Origin: Actinomadura sp. NBRC 104412
GTDB taxonomy: Bacteria > Actinomycetota > Actinomycetes > Streptosporangiales > Streptosporangiaceae
NCBI RefSeq assembly: GCF_030269515.1
Contig: NZ_BSTM01000003.1
Location: 224,102 to 288,101, forward strand
Direction: 5' to 3'
DNA: 64,000 nucleotides
Of this stretch, positions 46,327-60,149 are shown piece by piece (positions within the stretch are counted from its first letter, which is position 1; the number at the start of each line of letters is the position of its first letter). A model generated the notes under the pieces. It was not told where the DNA came from, ran no database searches, and saw only the letters and a list, made by a program, of their open reading frames with translations. The translations under genes were made by a program, and so were the position numbers.

Positions 46327-47583
46327 ATGCAGCCGGTGGCTTCCATACCTAGTCCCGCTCAGGGCGTCTGGCATCTGGGCTTCGTCCCCATCCGCGCCTA
46401 CGCCCTGATGATCATCATTGGCATCGTCGTCGCGGTCTGGCTGGGCGAGCGGCGATGGGCGGCCAAGGGCGGCCAGCCGGGCGTGGTCATCGACATCGCC
46501 GTGTGGGCCGTCCCGTTCGGGCTGGTCGGCGGACGGGTCTACCACGTGGTGACCGACGCCCAGCGCTACTTCGGCGAGGGCCGCGACCCGGTGGACGCGC
46601 TGAAGATCTGGGAGGGCGGCCTGGGCATCTGGGGCGCCGTCCTGTTCGGCGCGCTCGGCGCGTACATCGGCTGCCGCCGGCACGGGATCTCCGTGGCCGC
46701 GCTGGGCGACGCGGTCGCCCCCGGCATCGCCCTCGGCCAGGCCATCGGCCGGTGGGGCAACTACTGGAACCAGGAGCTGTACGGCCGCCCGCTGGACACC
46801 TTCTGGGCCCTGGAGATCGACCCGGCGCACCGGCCGCGGCTGGAGGACGGCAGTCTCGACCCCCGGTACGCCGACATCGCGACCTACCACCCCACGTTCC
46901 TGTACGAGTTCCTGTGGTGCGTCGGCGTCGCCGCCCTGGTCATCTGGGCCGACCGCCGCTACAAGCTGACGCACGGCCGCGCGTTCGCGCTCTACCTGGC
47001 GGGCTACACCGCGGGCCGGTTCTGGATCGAGTGGCTGCGCATCGACGACGCCCACCACGTCCTGGGCATGCGGCTCAACAACTGGACGGCGCTGCTCGTC
47101 TTCATCGGCGCCGTGGCCTACCTCTACTGGGCGCGCGGCAAGACCGGTCCGGAGCAGGTCGGCGCCGCACCCGAGACCGGTCCGGAGACCGAGGCGGGCG
47201 GCGCGGTCGCCGCCCCGGAGGACGCGACCGCCAAGCCGGACGCGGCACCGGAGGAGAAGGACACCGCCGAGGCCGCCGCGGCCGACGAGAAGGACGCGGA
47301 ACCCGTGTCCGGGACGGAGCCCGATCCGGAGCCCGAGCCCGAACCGGTGACCCCTGAACCGGCGACCTCTGAACCGGCGACCTCTGAACCGGCGACCTCT
47401 GAGGCGGAGGCCGAGAAGGACGAGGCGCCGGAGAAGCCCAAGAAGCCCGAGGACCCGGAGGAACCGGATCGGCCCAAGGGGTCCGGGGAGCCCGGAGAAC
47501 CCGAGGCGTCGTCGGAGTCGGAGGACGAGCCCGCCGATGACGACGAGGACGCCAAGGCGGAACCCGTGAAAGACCGCAAGTAG
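46327..47583 (+). CDS. lgt: Prolipoprotein diacylglyceryl transferase
   Basis: A 418-residue membrane enzyme adding diacylglyceryl to the lipobox Cys. Seven helices occupy about residues 15-280. The Lgt signature is GQAIGRWGNYWNQELYG, and VGGRVYHVVTD, FLYEFLWCVG and RFWIEWLRID are further conserved blocks. Residues ~282-418 are an acidic Pro/Glu/Ala tail with PATSE repeats, absent from E. coli Lgt. GGAGG occurs 14 nt before the ATG and TAACGT lies 8 nt before it, so it could be leaderless. It supplies substrates for LspA and the lipoproteins in this window. Confidence 0.96.
   Translation: MQPVASIPSPAQGVWHLGFVPIRAYALMIIIGIVVAVWLGERRWAAKGGQPGVVIDIAVWAVPFGLVGGRVYHVVTDAQRYFGEGRDPVDALKIWEGGLGIWGAVLFGALGAYIGCRRHGISVAALGDAVAPGIALGQAIGRWGNYWNQELYGRPLDTFWALEIDPAHRPRLEDGSLDPRYADIATYHPTFLYEFLWCVGVAALVIWADRRYKLTHGRAFALYLAGYTAGRFWIEWLRIDDAHHVLGMRLNNWTALLVFIGAVAYLYWARGKTGPEQVGAAPETGPETEAGGAVAAPEDATAKPDAAPEEKDTAEAAAADEKDAEPVSGTEPDPEPEPEPVTPEPATSEPATSEPATSEAEAEKDEAPEKPKKPEDPEEPDRPKGSGEPGEPEASSESEDEPADDDEDAKAEPVKDRK
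47341..47400 (+). repeat. 15-bp repeats in the lgt tail
   Basis: Four 15-bp units starting GAACCGG (47341, 47356, 47371, 47386), the last three identical, encode PVTPE then three PATSE pentapeptides. Confidence 0.9.
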
Positions 47584-47585
47584 CG

Positions 47586-48284
47586 TTGCCGGCCGAGCAT
47601 CACCATCAGCACCGGGACGTCACCGGTGGCTGGCTGCGGCCCGCGGTGTTCGGCGCGATGGACGGGCTGGTGTCCAACTTCGCGCTGATCGCCGGGGTGG
47701 CGGGTGGCCACGCGTCCCGGCAGGTGGTGCTGCTGGCCGGGCTGGCGGGCCTGGCGGCGGGCGCCTTCTCGATGGCGGCGGGGGAGTACGTCTCGGTGGC
47801 CTCGCAGTCCGAGCTGGCCGAGGCCGAGATCGAGGTGGAACGGCGGGAGCTGGCCCGCCATCCGGACACCGAGCGGCGGGAGCTGGCCCAGGTCTTCATC
47901 GACCGGGGCGTGGACGCCGAGCTGGCCGCCGAGGTCGCGCGGCAGCTGTCGCGCGACCCTGAGGAGGCGCTGGAGGTGCACGCCCGCGAGGAGCTGGGGG
48001 TGACGCCCGGCGAGCTGCCCTCGCCGCTCCTGGCGGCGGTGTCGTCGTTCCTGTCGTTCGCCCTGGGCGCCGCGCTGCCGGTGCTGCCGTACCTGTTCGG
48101 GACGGGGGCGTTGTGGCCCGCCATGGTGGTCGCGGGGGTGGGGCTGTTCGGCGCGGGCGCGCTGGCGTCCCGGGTGACCGCGCGGCCGTGGTGGTTCGGC
48201 GGGCTGCGCCAGCTCGCCTTCGGCGCCGCGGCCGCCGGGATCACGTACGCGGTGGGGGCGCTGATCGGCGTCAACGGAGTGTGA
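47586..48284 (+). CDS. VIT1/CCC1-family iron/manganese transporter
   Basis: A 232-residue membrane protein with a cytoplasmic N-terminal His cluster (AEHHHQHRD). PAVFGAMDGLVSNFALIAGVAGG and SMAAGEYVSVASQSELAEAE are the VIT family metal-transport helices and metal-binding region, followed by a helical hydrophilic domain (about 75-135) and three C-terminal helices. The family moves Fe2+/Mn2+ into vacuoles in eukaryotes and probably out of the bacterial cytoplasm. It starts with TTG two bases after the lgt stop, so it is likely cotranscribed. Confidence 0.88.
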   Translation: MPAEHHHQHRDVTGGWLRPAVFGAMDGLVSNFALIAGVAGGHASRQVVLLAGLAGLAAGAFSMAAGEYVSVASQSELAEAEIEVERRELARHPDTERRELAQVFIDRGVDAELAAEVARQLSRDPEEALEVHAREELGVTPGELPSPLLAAVSSFLSFALGAALPVLPYLFGTGALWPAMVVAGVGLFGAGALASRVTARPWWFGGLRQLAFGAAAAGITYAVGALIGVNGV

Positions 48285-48358
48285 CGCCCGGGCACGAAGC
48301 GCGATCCGCGAATCGGGGCGAAACATCCTTTTGGACGCGCGAGCGGGCGGTGGACCGC

Positions 48359-48364
48359 TAAGCT
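48359..48364 (+). promoter_or_regulatory. -10 box of the 48373 gene (leaderless)
   Basis: TAAGCT ends 8 nt before the GTG at 48373. Confidence 0.5.
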
Positions 48365-48372
48365 CCCGGACT

Positions 48373-49227
48373 GTGATCGAGGCTCGTGGTACTCATGCGA
48401 CCGGTTCCCAGACGTCGCGGGCATCGCGCACCGGCCGGGCGCCGCGCCAGGAGGGCGGCGGCGACTTCTGGCCGGAGGACGGACCCCGCCGCCGTGCCAA
48501 GGACGGGCCGCCCCGGTCCAAGCTCCCGCTGATCGTCGTGGCCGTGGTCGCGGTGCTGGCCATCGCCGGGGCCGCCGCGTTCTTCGTGCTCCGCGGCGGC
48601 GGCGACAAGAAGGCGGCGACCGGTCCGGGCAACGGCGCCAAGCTGTCCCCGACCGCGTACACGCCGCAGATAGCCGACAAGGACATGGCCAAGCTGGCGC
48701 AGCGCAGCGCCGATCAGCGGCCGGTCACGCAGGGCGAGGCGTTCCCCGCCGACGTCAGGACCGTCACCTACAAGAAGTACTCCCTGACCCTGGCCGCCTC
48801 CCAGATCAGCGACGACTGCAAGTCCGTCACCTGGGGCGCGCGGTTGCAGGCCGACCTGGCCAAGTACCAGTGCTCGCAGATCGCCCGCGGCGCGTACGTC
48901 AGCCAGGACCGCGGGCACGTCGGCCAGTTCATCGCGATCAACCTGGTGAACCAGGAGGGCGCGCAGCAGATCGTGCGCGTTCTCGACCCGCAGACCGCCG
49001 CCGGCTTCGTCTACCCGCTGGCCGCCGAGGGCGCCCCCGCCTTCGCCTCCGGGTTCAGCGCCGCCTACGCCCAGGCGTACGGGCACTACGTGATCGTCAC
49101 CTGGGTGCAGCGCGCCGGGGGAGCCCAGCCCGCCTCGCTCAACGAGATGATCGACGTCAGCCTCGCCATCGAGAAGCCCGCCGACTTCGTGTGGGGCCGG
49201 CTCCAGCTCACCGACGGGACCCGGTAG
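48373..49227 (+). CDS. Membrane-anchored protein with exported domain, paralogue 1
   Basis: I do not recognise this 284-residue protein. A Gly/Arg-rich cytoplasmic N-terminus (about 60 residues) precedes one helix (about 52-75) and an exported domain of ~200 residues. That domain contains DDCKSVTWGARLQADLAKYQCSQIARGAYVSQ, NLVNQEGAQQIVR and AAAGFVYPL, with two Cys likely disulfide-bonded. The next gene encodes the same layout and shares the DC-WG-CSQ-RG-Y pattern, so the pair arose by duplication. GTG start follows a leaderless promoter. Confidence 0.72.
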   Translation: MIEARGTHATGSQTSRASRTGRAPRQEGGGDFWPEDGPRRRAKDGPPRSKLPLIVVAVVAVLAIAGAAAFFVLRGGGDKKAATGPGNGAKLSPTAYTPQIADKDMAKLAQRSADQRPVTQGEAFPADVRTVTYKKYSLTLAASQISDDCKSVTWGARLQADLAKYQCSQIARGAYVSQDRGHVGQFIAINLVNQEGAQQIVRVLDPQTAAGFVYPLAAEGAPAFASGFSAAYAQAYGHYVIVTWVQRAGGAQPASLNEMIDVSLAIEKPADFVWGRLQLTDGTR

Positions 49228-49239
49228 GGCCCCGCCACC

Positions 49240-50508
49240 GTGGACTGGGACCAGCCCCGCCGCCGCGGCCCGCAGGAGCAGCGCGGGCAGGCCGCCCGCC
49301 GTCCGCGTCCCCAGCCGGGCCGTGCCGCCCCGCCGGCCCGCCGCCGGGGCGGTCCTCCCGAGCCAGGGGGCTGGGACCAGCTCATGCCGCGCGGTCGCGT
49401 CCCGCGCCCGCGCCCGCCGGAGGGCCGCGGCGGTCAGGCGGGGCGCGGGGCACCGCCACCGCGGGGTCCGGTTCCGCGTCCGCGGCTCCCGCAGGAGCCC
49501 CGGGAACGTTCCGCCGGGCAGGACAAGGGACAGGCGAAGGGGCAGGCGAAAAAGCAAGGGAAGCGGTGGGGGCGCGGGGCGTCCCCTGAGCCGCCCCCGG
49601 ATCGGGCCGCCGCCGGCCGGCCGCGTCCCAAGGGCGCCGGAAAGAAGCGGGGCCGCCGTCCAGACGAGGGGCGGCCCCCGCTCCGCGAGAACGCGACCGG
49701 CCCCCGCCCGCGCCCGGCCGTCAAGCGTGAGAACCCGCCCCGCAAGGGTGGGGGCGGGACGTCCAGGCGCTACTTCGCCGCCGCCGGCGGGCTTGCCGTG
49801 ATCATGGTGGCCGCCCTGGTCGCGGTGCTGGTCCTGGGGGGCGGTGACGAGGGGACGGGGCGGAGCGGCGCGCCGGGCCCGGTCGTGGGACGGCCCGCCG
49901 AGAGCGGCGTGTCCCCGTCCTCCTACTCCAGCAGCCCGTCCACCGGGGCGTACGCGGCGATCGAGCAGCGGTCCGAGGACGCGGCGCCGCTGACGGTCGA
50001 GGAGGCGTTCCCCGAGCGCGCCCAGAAGATCGAGCTGCCGGACGCCGGGGTGGAACTTTCGCTGAAGGCCAAGCGGCTCGACGGTGACTGCGCGGCGGCC
50101 GTCTGGGGTGCGGGCGTCGGCGACGTGCTCCGCCAGGGGGCGTGCAGCCAGGCCGTCCGTGGCGTGTACGCGGACACGGGCGAGAAGGCGGGCGAGGGTT
50201 ACGCGCTGACCGTCGCGGTGTTCAACCTGGCCGGCAAGCAGGACGCGGACCGCCTGGTGGCCATGCTGGGCGGCGGCGGAGGTTTCGTCCGTCCCCTGGA
50301 GGCGGAGCCACCGGTGGACAGGTTCGGGCAGGGGTTCACCATGGCGCGGGGCCTGGCGATGGGTCACTACGCGGTCGTGGCCTGGGCGCAGCGGCTCGAC
50401 GGGCAGGGAACAGCGCAGGACGAGACGCTGTTGTCCCTGCTGATCGAGGGTGGGAAGGCCCCTTCGGCGCTGGGCAGGGCGGCCCGCGCCACGCGGCCCG
50501 CGTCCTGA
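49240..50508 (+). CDS. Membrane-anchored protein with exported domain, paralogue 2
   Basis: A 422-residue protein homologous to the preceding gene through its C-terminal 230 residues: GDCAAAVWGAGVGDVLRQGACSQAVRGVYADTG, then VFNLAGKQDADRLVAMLGGGGGFVRPL and MGHYAVVAWAQRLDGQG. Residues ~1-170 are a cytoplasmic Arg/Pro/Gly/Gln-rich low-complexity region (likely disordered, highly basic), followed by one helix (about 178-198). It starts with GTG 12 nt after the first paralogue, so both are cotranscribed. No function is known; the disulfide genes just upstream may process both. Confidence 0.72.
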   Translation: MDWDQPRRRGPQEQRGQAARRPRPQPGRAAPPARRRGGPPEPGGWDQLMPRGRVPRPRPPEGRGGQAGRGAPPPRGPVPRPRLPQEPRERSAGQDKGQAKGQAKKQGKRWGRGASPEPPPDRAAAGRPRPKGAGKKRGRRPDEGRPPLRENATGPRPRPAVKRENPPRKGGGGTSRRYFAAAGGLAVIMVAALVAVLVLGGGDEGTGRSGAPGPVVGRPAESGVSPSSYSSSPSTGAYAAIEQRSEDAAPLTVEEAFPERAQKIELPDAGVELSLKAKRLDGDCAAAVWGAGVGDVLRQGACSQAVRGVYADTGEKAGEGYALTVAVFNLAGKQDADRLVAMLGGGGGFVRPLEAEPPVDRFGQGFTMARGLAMGHYAVVAWAQRLDGQGTAQDETLLSLLIEGGKAPSALGRAARATRPAS

Positions 50509-50829
50509 GCGGGGGATTGCACGAGATTCTCCCGGGTTGCACGCATGTTTCGCCCGTTACGGGGTAAACATGGTCTGGCCGTGAGGATGATCACCGAGGT
50601 CAGGGCGATTTGACCGAAAAGTCGGCCGGTATCCTGGTCTAAACCACTCTCGGGTCCCCGGCGACCGGCGCGAGGAGTTTCGCGATCTCGGTCACTCGGG
50701 GATGATCCGGGCGTGAGGTAATGTCTTCACACCGCAGCAGGGCCAACGTCGTCCCGCGCCTGCACAAGGCATCGAAGGTGAGATTCGAGTCGCCGGCACG
50801 AGCGGCGACACGCGACGACGGGAGGGTTG
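50509..50829. other. 321-bp gap upstream of gltB
   Basis: No coding potential is apparent. Candidate -10 elements are TATCCT (50630-50635), with TTGACC at 50610 too close for a standard -35, and TAATGT (50719-50724). I looked for a GlnR-type site; GTTAC at 50563 followed by AAAC has the wrong spacing. A GGAGGG site sits 3 nt before the gltB ATG. Confidence 0.4.
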
Positions 50830-55386
<4,557 letters not shown>

Positions 55387-55405
55387 GAGAGGGGGCGAGC
55401 ACACC

Positions 55406-56869
55406 ATGGCCGACCCGAAGGGTTTCCTGACCGTCCAGCGCGAGCTCCCGAAGCGGCGCCCGGTGGACGTGCGCATCAAGAGCTGGTCGGAGGTCTACGA
55501 GGACTTCGGCGGGGACCGGCTCGAGAAGCAGGCGAGCCGCTGCATGGACTGCGGCATCCCGTTCTGCCACCAGGGGTGTCCGCTGGGCAACCTCATCCCC
55601 GAGTGGAACGACCTCGTCTACCGCAAGGACTGGCGGGAGGCGGTCGAGCGGCTGCACGCCACCAACAACTTCCCCGAGTTCACCGGGCGGCTGTGCCCCG
55701 CGCCGTGCGAGAGCGCGTGCGTGCTGGGCATCAACCAGGACCCGGTGACGATCAAGCGGGTCGAGGTGGAGATCATCGACCGGGCCTTCGCCGAGGGCTG
55801 GGTGCGGCCGCGGCCGCCCGCGGTCCGCACCGGCAGGAAGGTGGCGGTCGTCGGCTCGGGGCCGGCGGGGCTCGCCGCCGCGCAGCAGCTCACCCGCGCC
55901 GGGCACGACGTCACGGTGTACGAGCGCGCCGACCGGATCGGCGGCCTGCTGCGCTACGGCATCCCCGAGTTCAAGATGGAGAAGCGGCACCTCGACCGGC
56001 GCATCGGGCAGATGCGCGCCGAGGGCACCGAGTTCCGGACCTCGGTGAACGTCGGCGCCGACCTCACCGCCGACGAGCTGCGCGCCGGCCATGACGCGGT
56101 CGTGCTGGCCGGCGGCGCCACCGCGTGGCGCGACCTGAACGTCCCCGGGCGCGAGCTCAAGGGCGTCCACCAGGCGATGGAGTACCTGCCCCCGGCCAAC
56201 CGGGTGCAGGAGGGCGACTTCCCCGAGTCCCCGATCTCCGCCGCCGGCAAGCATGTGGTGGTCATCGGCGGCGGCGACACCGGCGCCGACTGCATCGGCA
56301 CCGCGATCCGGCAGGGCGCCAAGTCCATCACCCAGCTGGAGATCATGCCGCGGCCGCCGCTGACCCGTCCCGACCACCAGCCGTGGCCGACGTACCCGAT
56401 GCTGTTCAAGATGGAGACCGCCCACGAGGAGCTCGCCGACATGGGCGGCGAGCGGGTGTACGCGGTGTCCACCACCGAGTTCCTCGGCGACGAGGACGGC
56501 AACGTCCGCGCCCTGAGGCTGGTGGAGGTCGGCGGGCCCGAGACCGGCTTCAAGCCCGTCGAGGGCTCCGAGCGGGAGATCCCCGCCGAGCTGGTCACCC
56601 TGGCCATGGGCTTCCTCGGGCCGCAGCGCGAGGGCCTGCTGGAGCAACTGGGCGTCGAGCTCGACCAGCGCGGCAACGTCGTCCGCGACGCCGACTACCG
56701 GACCTCGGTGGACGGTGTCTTCGTGGCCGGCGACATGGGCCGCGGCCAGTCGCTGATCGTCTGGGCGATCGCCGAGGGACGGGCCGCCGCGCACGGCGTC
56801 GACAAGTTCCTGCGCGGGGAGACCGTGCTGCCGTACCCGATCCCGCCCACGGCGCGCCCGATCGCCTGA
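55406..56869 (+). CDS. gltD: Glutamate synthase, small (beta) subunit
   Basis: A 487-residue NADPH-dependent FAD protein that feeds electrons to GltB. The N-terminal [4Fe-4S] motifs are [17 protein letters not shown] and [14 protein letters not shown]. Two nucleotide-binding folds are [17 protein letters not shown] (FAD) and [17 protein letters not shown] (NADPH), and the C-terminal [25 protein letters not shown] is typical. It follows gltB by 19 bp. No regulator is adjacent in the same direction. Confidence 0.97.
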   Translation: MADPKGFLTVQRELPKRRPVDVRIKSWSEVYEDFGGDRLEKQASRCMDCGIPFCHQGCPLGNLIPEWNDLVYRKDWREAVERLHATNNFPEFTGRLCPAPCESACVLGINQDPVTIKRVEVEIIDRAFAEGWVRPRPPAVRTGRKVAVVGSGPAGLAAAQQLTRAGHDVTVYERADRIGGLLRYGIPEFKMEKRHLDRRIGQMRAEGTEFRTSVNVGADLTADELRAGHDAVVLAGGATAWRDLNVPGRELKGVHQAMEYLPPANRVQEGDFPESPISAAGKHVVVIGGGDTGADCIGTAIRQGAKSITQLEIMPRPPLTRPDHQPWPTYPMLFKMETAHEELADMGGERVYAVSTTEFLGDEDGNVRALRLVEVGGPETGFKPVEGSEREIPAELVTLAMGFLGPQREGLLEQLGVELDQRGNVVRDADYRTSVDGVFVAGDMGRGQSLIVWAIAEGRAAAHGVDKFLRGETVLPYPIPPTARPIA

Positions 56870-57031
56870 CCGCGACCGCCGTCCTGTCCGGGGCGTGTGG
56901 GACGATCGCGCCCATGCGAGGCGCGGTGGTCACCCATGCCCCGGACACCGGCGCGCTCCGGCGGCCGAGGCTCGCCAAGGGGACGCCGTCGCCTGACCGG
57001 GCCGGTGAGAGCGGTCGGTTGGAGCGGTCGG

Positions 57032-57736
57032 TTAGAGCAGCGAACGAATCGAGGTGCCGGCCAGGGTGCGTACCTCGTTGGCCATGTGCGCCTGGTCGGC
57101 GTAGCCGGTGGCGTACGCGACGTCCGCGAGGGGACGCCCCGCACGGGCCATCGCCAGCGCCCGCTGGAACCTCAGCACGCGCTGCAGGGTCTTCGGCCCG
57201 TAACCGAAGGCCGCGAGCGACCGCCTGCGGAGCTGGCGATCGCCCAAGCCGATGTCGTCGGCCACCTCGCGTACCGTCCGGGACCGGAGGCCGTCCACGA
57301 TCGCGGGAACGAGCGGGTCGGGGTCCGAGGTGGCCCTGGCCAGGACGGCGCGCACCAGGGTGCCGTGCGGGTCGCCGGACGCGGCGACGGCCTCGGCGAG
57401 GCGGTCGGCGTCCGCGCCCCATAGCTCGCGCAGGTGCGGGCGGCCGTCGCGTACCGCGTCGGAGGGCACGCCCAGCACCGGCGGGGCCGTCCCCGGGCGG
57501 AACCGCACGCCGACCAGCCGGTCGCCCGGCAGCAGCGTGGCGGGGTTGGGCCCGGTGTCGGGGCCCGCCACCATGATCGCGCCGTCCCGGCTCCACCAGA
57601 TCAGGTCGACGCAGCCGTCCGGGACCACCCGGTGCGGGTACGGCCGCTCGGCGCCGCCGGGCAGCTCCTGCGTCCACAGGCAGGCCAGGCCGCTCCCCGG
57701 CGGGGCGGGGAACTCGCGATACCGGGCGGCGTCCAC
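57032..57736 (-). CDS. AraC-family transcriptional regulator with DUF6597-type N-terminus
   Basis: A 234-residue regulator. The N-terminal part ([30 protein letters not shown] ... [11 protein letters not shown]) matches the DUF6597 domain typical of one AraC subgroup. The C-terminal AraC HTH carries [32 protein letters not shown] and [24 protein letters not shown]. Ligand unknown. GTG start has TAAGCA 7 nt upstream, close to the leaderless pattern but not exact. It is convergent with gltD. Confidence 0.88.
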   Translation of the reverse strand: MDAARYREFPAPPGSGLACLWTQELPGGAERPYPHRVVPDGCVDLIWWSRDGAIMVAGPDTGPNPATLLPGDRLVGVRFRPGTAPPVLGVPSDAVRDGRPHLRELWGADADRLAEAVAASGDPHGTLVRAVLARATSDPDPLVPAIVDGLRSRTVREVADDIGLGDRQLRRRSLAAFGYGPKTLQRVLRFQRALAMARAGRPLADVAYATGYADQAHMANEVRTLAGTSIRSLL

Positions 57737-57867
57737 GATCCCCTGCTTACCACCCGCCTACGACACAGACCAGGGGCCGCGGCCGAATAGCGCCCGCCTG
57801 GCCGGGCAAGGGGCGACGAGTGGGTCCCGCACACCGGTGGGACCCGGACGCGAAGGGGAGAGACGAC

Positions 57868-58422
57868 ATGGCCAACGAGCTGCAGGGCAAGACCATCGCC
57901 TTCCTGGCGGCGCCCGAGGGCGTCGAGCAGGTCGAGCTGACCGAACCCTGGCGCGCCGTCGAGCAGGCCGGCGGGGAGCCGCGGCTGCTCTCCACCCGGC
58001 CGGGACGGATGCAGGCGTTCAACCACCTCGACAAGGGCGACACCTTCGAGGTGGACGTCACCGTCGACGCCGCGAGCCCGGACGACTTCGACGGGCTCGT
58101 CCTTCCGGGCGGCGTCGCCAACCCCGACTTCCTGCGGACGCGGCCCGAGGCGGTCGCGTTCGTCCGGCGGTTCTTCGAGGCGGGCAAGCCGGTCGCCGCC
58201 ATCTGCCACGCGCTGTGGACGCTCGCCGAGGCGGAGGTCGCGCGCGGACGCCGGCTGACCTCCTGGCCGAGCCTGCGCACCGACCTGCGCAACGCGGGCG
58301 CCGACTGGGTGGACGAGGAGGTCGTCGTGGACGAGTCCGGCCCCAACGTCCTGGTCACCAGCCGCAAGCCCGACGACCTCAAGGCGTTCTCGCAGGCCGC
58401 CGTCGAGGTGTTCCAGCGCTGA
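57868..58422 (+). CDS. DJ-1/PfpI-family protein
   Basis: A 184-residue class I glutamine amidotransferase-like protein. The nucleophile elbow AICHALWTLAEAEV carries the conserved Cys, and FDGLVLPGGVANPDFLRTRPEAVAFVRRFFEAGKPV is typical of the PfpI/YhbO type. These act as stress-related deglycases, chaperones or peptidases, and assignment among them is unsettled. ATG at 57868 follows AAGGGGAGAG; upstream in-frame extension lacks a ribosome site. Confidence 0.9.
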   Translation: MANELQGKTIAFLAAPEGVEQVELTEPWRAVEQAGGEPRLLSTRPGRMQAFNHLDKGDTFEVDVTVDAASPDDFDGLVLPGGVANPDFLRTRPEAVAFVRRFFEAGKPVAAICHALWTLAEAEVARGRRLTSWPSLRTDLRNAGADWVDEEVVVDESGPNVLVTSRKPDDLKAFSQAAVEVFQR

Positions 58423-58446
58423 CCGGGGGCCGCCCAGGTCCGCTCA

Positions 58447-58475
58447 GGGCCGTCCCCGGCGGCGGGGACGGGCCC
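58447..58475 (+). terminator. Hairpin between the DJ-1 gene and pyk
   Basis: CCGTCCCC (58450-58457) pairs with GGGGACGG (58464-58471) around GGCGGC, with an outer GGG/CCC extension after a bulge. There is no U-tract. Confidence 0.55.
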
Positions 58476-58478
58476 GGT

Positions 58479-58500
58479 GGTCTAGACCTTGAGCTAGACC
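58479..58500. promoter_or_regulatory. GGTCTAGACC palindrome plus CTAGACC repeat upstream of pyk
   Basis: GGTCTAGACC (58479-58488) is a perfect palindrome, and CTAGACC repeats 12 bp later at 58494-58500. It lies about 75 bp upstream of the pyk -10, so it could be an activator or repressor site. Confidence 0.4.
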
Positions 58501-58560
58501 AATCGGTGAATCTTTCGCGACCGTATCCTGCGTGAATGTACGTACTGGCAGGTAACTAAG

Positions 58561-58566
58561 TAGCGT
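58561..58566 (+). promoter_or_regulatory. -10 box of pyk (leaderless)
   Basis: TAGCGT ends 6 nt before the GTG at 58573. Confidence 0.5.
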
Positions 58567-58572
58567 TGTGTT

Positions 58573-60015
58573 GTGACCCGTCGAGCGAAGATCGTCAGTA
58601 CCATCGGCCCCGCCTGCTCCAGTGCCGAGCAGATCCACGCCCTCGTCGAGGCCGGTGTCGACGTCGCCAGGCTCAACCTGAGCCATGGCGACCACTCCGT
58701 GCACGAAGAGGTCTACCACCGGGTGCGGGCCGCGGCCACGGCGACCGGACGCGGCGTCGGCGTCCTGGCCGACCTCCAGGGCCCCAAGATCCGCATCGGG
58801 CGGTTCCCGGACGGTCCGGTACGGCTCACCCTCGGCGACGACTTCACCATCACCACCGAGGACGTGCCGGGCACCCGCAAGGAGGTCTCCACCACCTACA
58901 AGGGCCTGCCGGGCGACGTCGCGCCCGGCGACACGGTGCTGATCGACGACGGCCGGGTGGCGCTGCGGGTGGTCGAGGTCGACGGCCCCAGGGTCCGCAC
59001 CTCCGTCGAGGTCGGCGGGATGATCTCCGACTCCAAGGGGCTCAACCTGCCCGGCGTCCCCGTCAGCGTGCCCGCCCTCACCGAGAAGGACGAGGCCGAC
59101 CTGCGCTGGGCGCTGCGCCTGGGCGTCGACATGGTCGCGCTGAGCTTCGTGCGCACCCCCGCCGACGCCGACATCTGCTACCAGATCATGGAGGAGGAGG
59201 GCGTCCGCGTCCCGCTGATCGGCAAGATCGAGAAGCCGCAGGCCGTCGATCTGCTGCCGGAGATCGTCGCCGCCTTCGACGGCATCATGGTCGCCCGCGG
59301 CGACCTGGGCGTGGAGCTGCCCCTGGAGGCCGTCCCGATCGTGCAGAAGCGCGCCATCGAGCTGTGCCGCGAGAAGGCCCGCCCGGTCATCGTCGCCACC
59401 CAGATGCTGGATTCGATGATCTCCGCGCCGCGCCCCACCCGCGCCGAGACCTCCGATGTGGCCAACGCCGTCTTCGAGGGCGCCGACGCGGTGATGCTCT
59501 CCGGCGAGACCAGCGTGGGCCAGTATCCGATCGAGGCCGTGCGGACCATGAGCCGCATCGTCACCGCCGCCGAGGGCGCCGCGCTCGAGGCGACCCACAC
59601 CCTCGACCGCAAGCCGGAGACCGTCGGCGGCGCCATCGCCCGCGCGGCGGCCGAGGTCGGCGCGATCGTCGGCGCGGAGGCGCTGGTCGCCTTCACCATG
59701 TCCGGCGAGACCGCCCGCCGCCTGTCGCGCTACCGCTCGCCCATCCCGCTGCTGGCCTTCACCTCGGTGCCCGCCGTCCGCGGCAAGCTCGCGCACGTGT
59801 GGGGCGTCGAGACGCACATCGTCCCGTTCGCCAACCACACCGACGAGATGGTCCGCCAGGTCGAGCAGGGACTGCTGGAGTCGGGGCGCGTCCAGAAGGG
59901 CGACAAGGTCGTCATCGTCGCCGGCTCCCCGCCCGGCACCCCCGGCTCCACCAACGCCCTGAGGGTCCATCGCATAGGCGACGCGATCGCCCAGGCGACC
60001 GGAGGGGGCAACTGA
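58573..60015 (+). CDS. pyk: Pyruvate kinase
   Basis: A 480-residue glycolytic enzyme converting phosphoenolpyruvate and ADP to pyruvate and ATP. VARLNLSHGDH, LADLQGPKIRIGRF, PLIGKIEKPQAVD, MVARGDLGVELPLEAVPIVQKR and VATQMLDSMI are the active-site blocks; the C-terminal allosteric domain is complete. GTG start with a leaderless promoter. A tRNA gene and pdtaR follow on opposite and same strand respectively, an arrangement seen in other actinobacteria. Confidence 0.97.
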   Translation: MTRRAKIVSTIGPACSSAEQIHALVEAGVDVARLNLSHGDHSVHEEVYHRVRAAATATGRGVGVLADLQGPKIRIGRFPDGPVRLTLGDDFTITTEDVPGTRKEVSTTYKGLPGDVAPGDTVLIDDGRVALRVVEVDGPRVRTSVEVGGMISDSKGLNLPGVPVSVPALTEKDEADLRWALRLGVDMVALSFVRTPADADICYQIMEEEGVRVPLIGKIEKPQAVDLLPEIVAAFDGIMVARGDLGVELPLEAVPIVQKRAIELCREKARPVIVATQMLDSMISAPRPTRAETSDVANAVFEGADAVMLSGETSVGQYPIEAVRTMSRIVTAAEGAALEATHTLDRKPETVGGAIARAAAEVGAIVGAEALVAFTMSGETARRLSRYRSPIPLLAFTSVPAVRGKLAHVWGVETHIVPFANHTDEMVRQVEQGLLESGRVQKGDKVVIVAGSPPGTPGSTNALRVHRIGDAIAQATGGGN

Positions 60016-60025
60016 CGCACCCTCA

Positions 60026-60055
60026 CGCGCGGCCGCCTTCCTGTGTGGCCGCGCG
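60026..60055 (+). terminator. Hairpin after pyk
   Basis: CGCGCGGCC (60026-60034) pairs with GGCCGCGCG (60047-60055) over a 12-nt loop, 11 nt after the pyk stop. No U-tract. Confidence 0.6.
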
Positions 60056-60149
60056 GGCGCCTCAGGGGAGAGGGGCCGGTCGTGGGGCGGGTCCGGCATC
60101 GTCCGCCGCACGATGGGCGGCCGCCGACGGCCGGGCGGTCGTCGTCCGA

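Noticed and set aside
50560..50580. Possible GlnR site (GTTAC ... AAAC) ahead of gltB
   Set aside because: The two AC dinucleotides are 7 rather than 9 nt apart, so it does not meet the usual GlnR spacing.
56914..57010. An ATG reading [17 protein letters not shown] after gltD, with a weak GACGAT box before it
   Set aside because: It looks faintly like the start of a quinone oxidoreductase but has no continuing domain, and the frame runs into antisense of the AraC gene.
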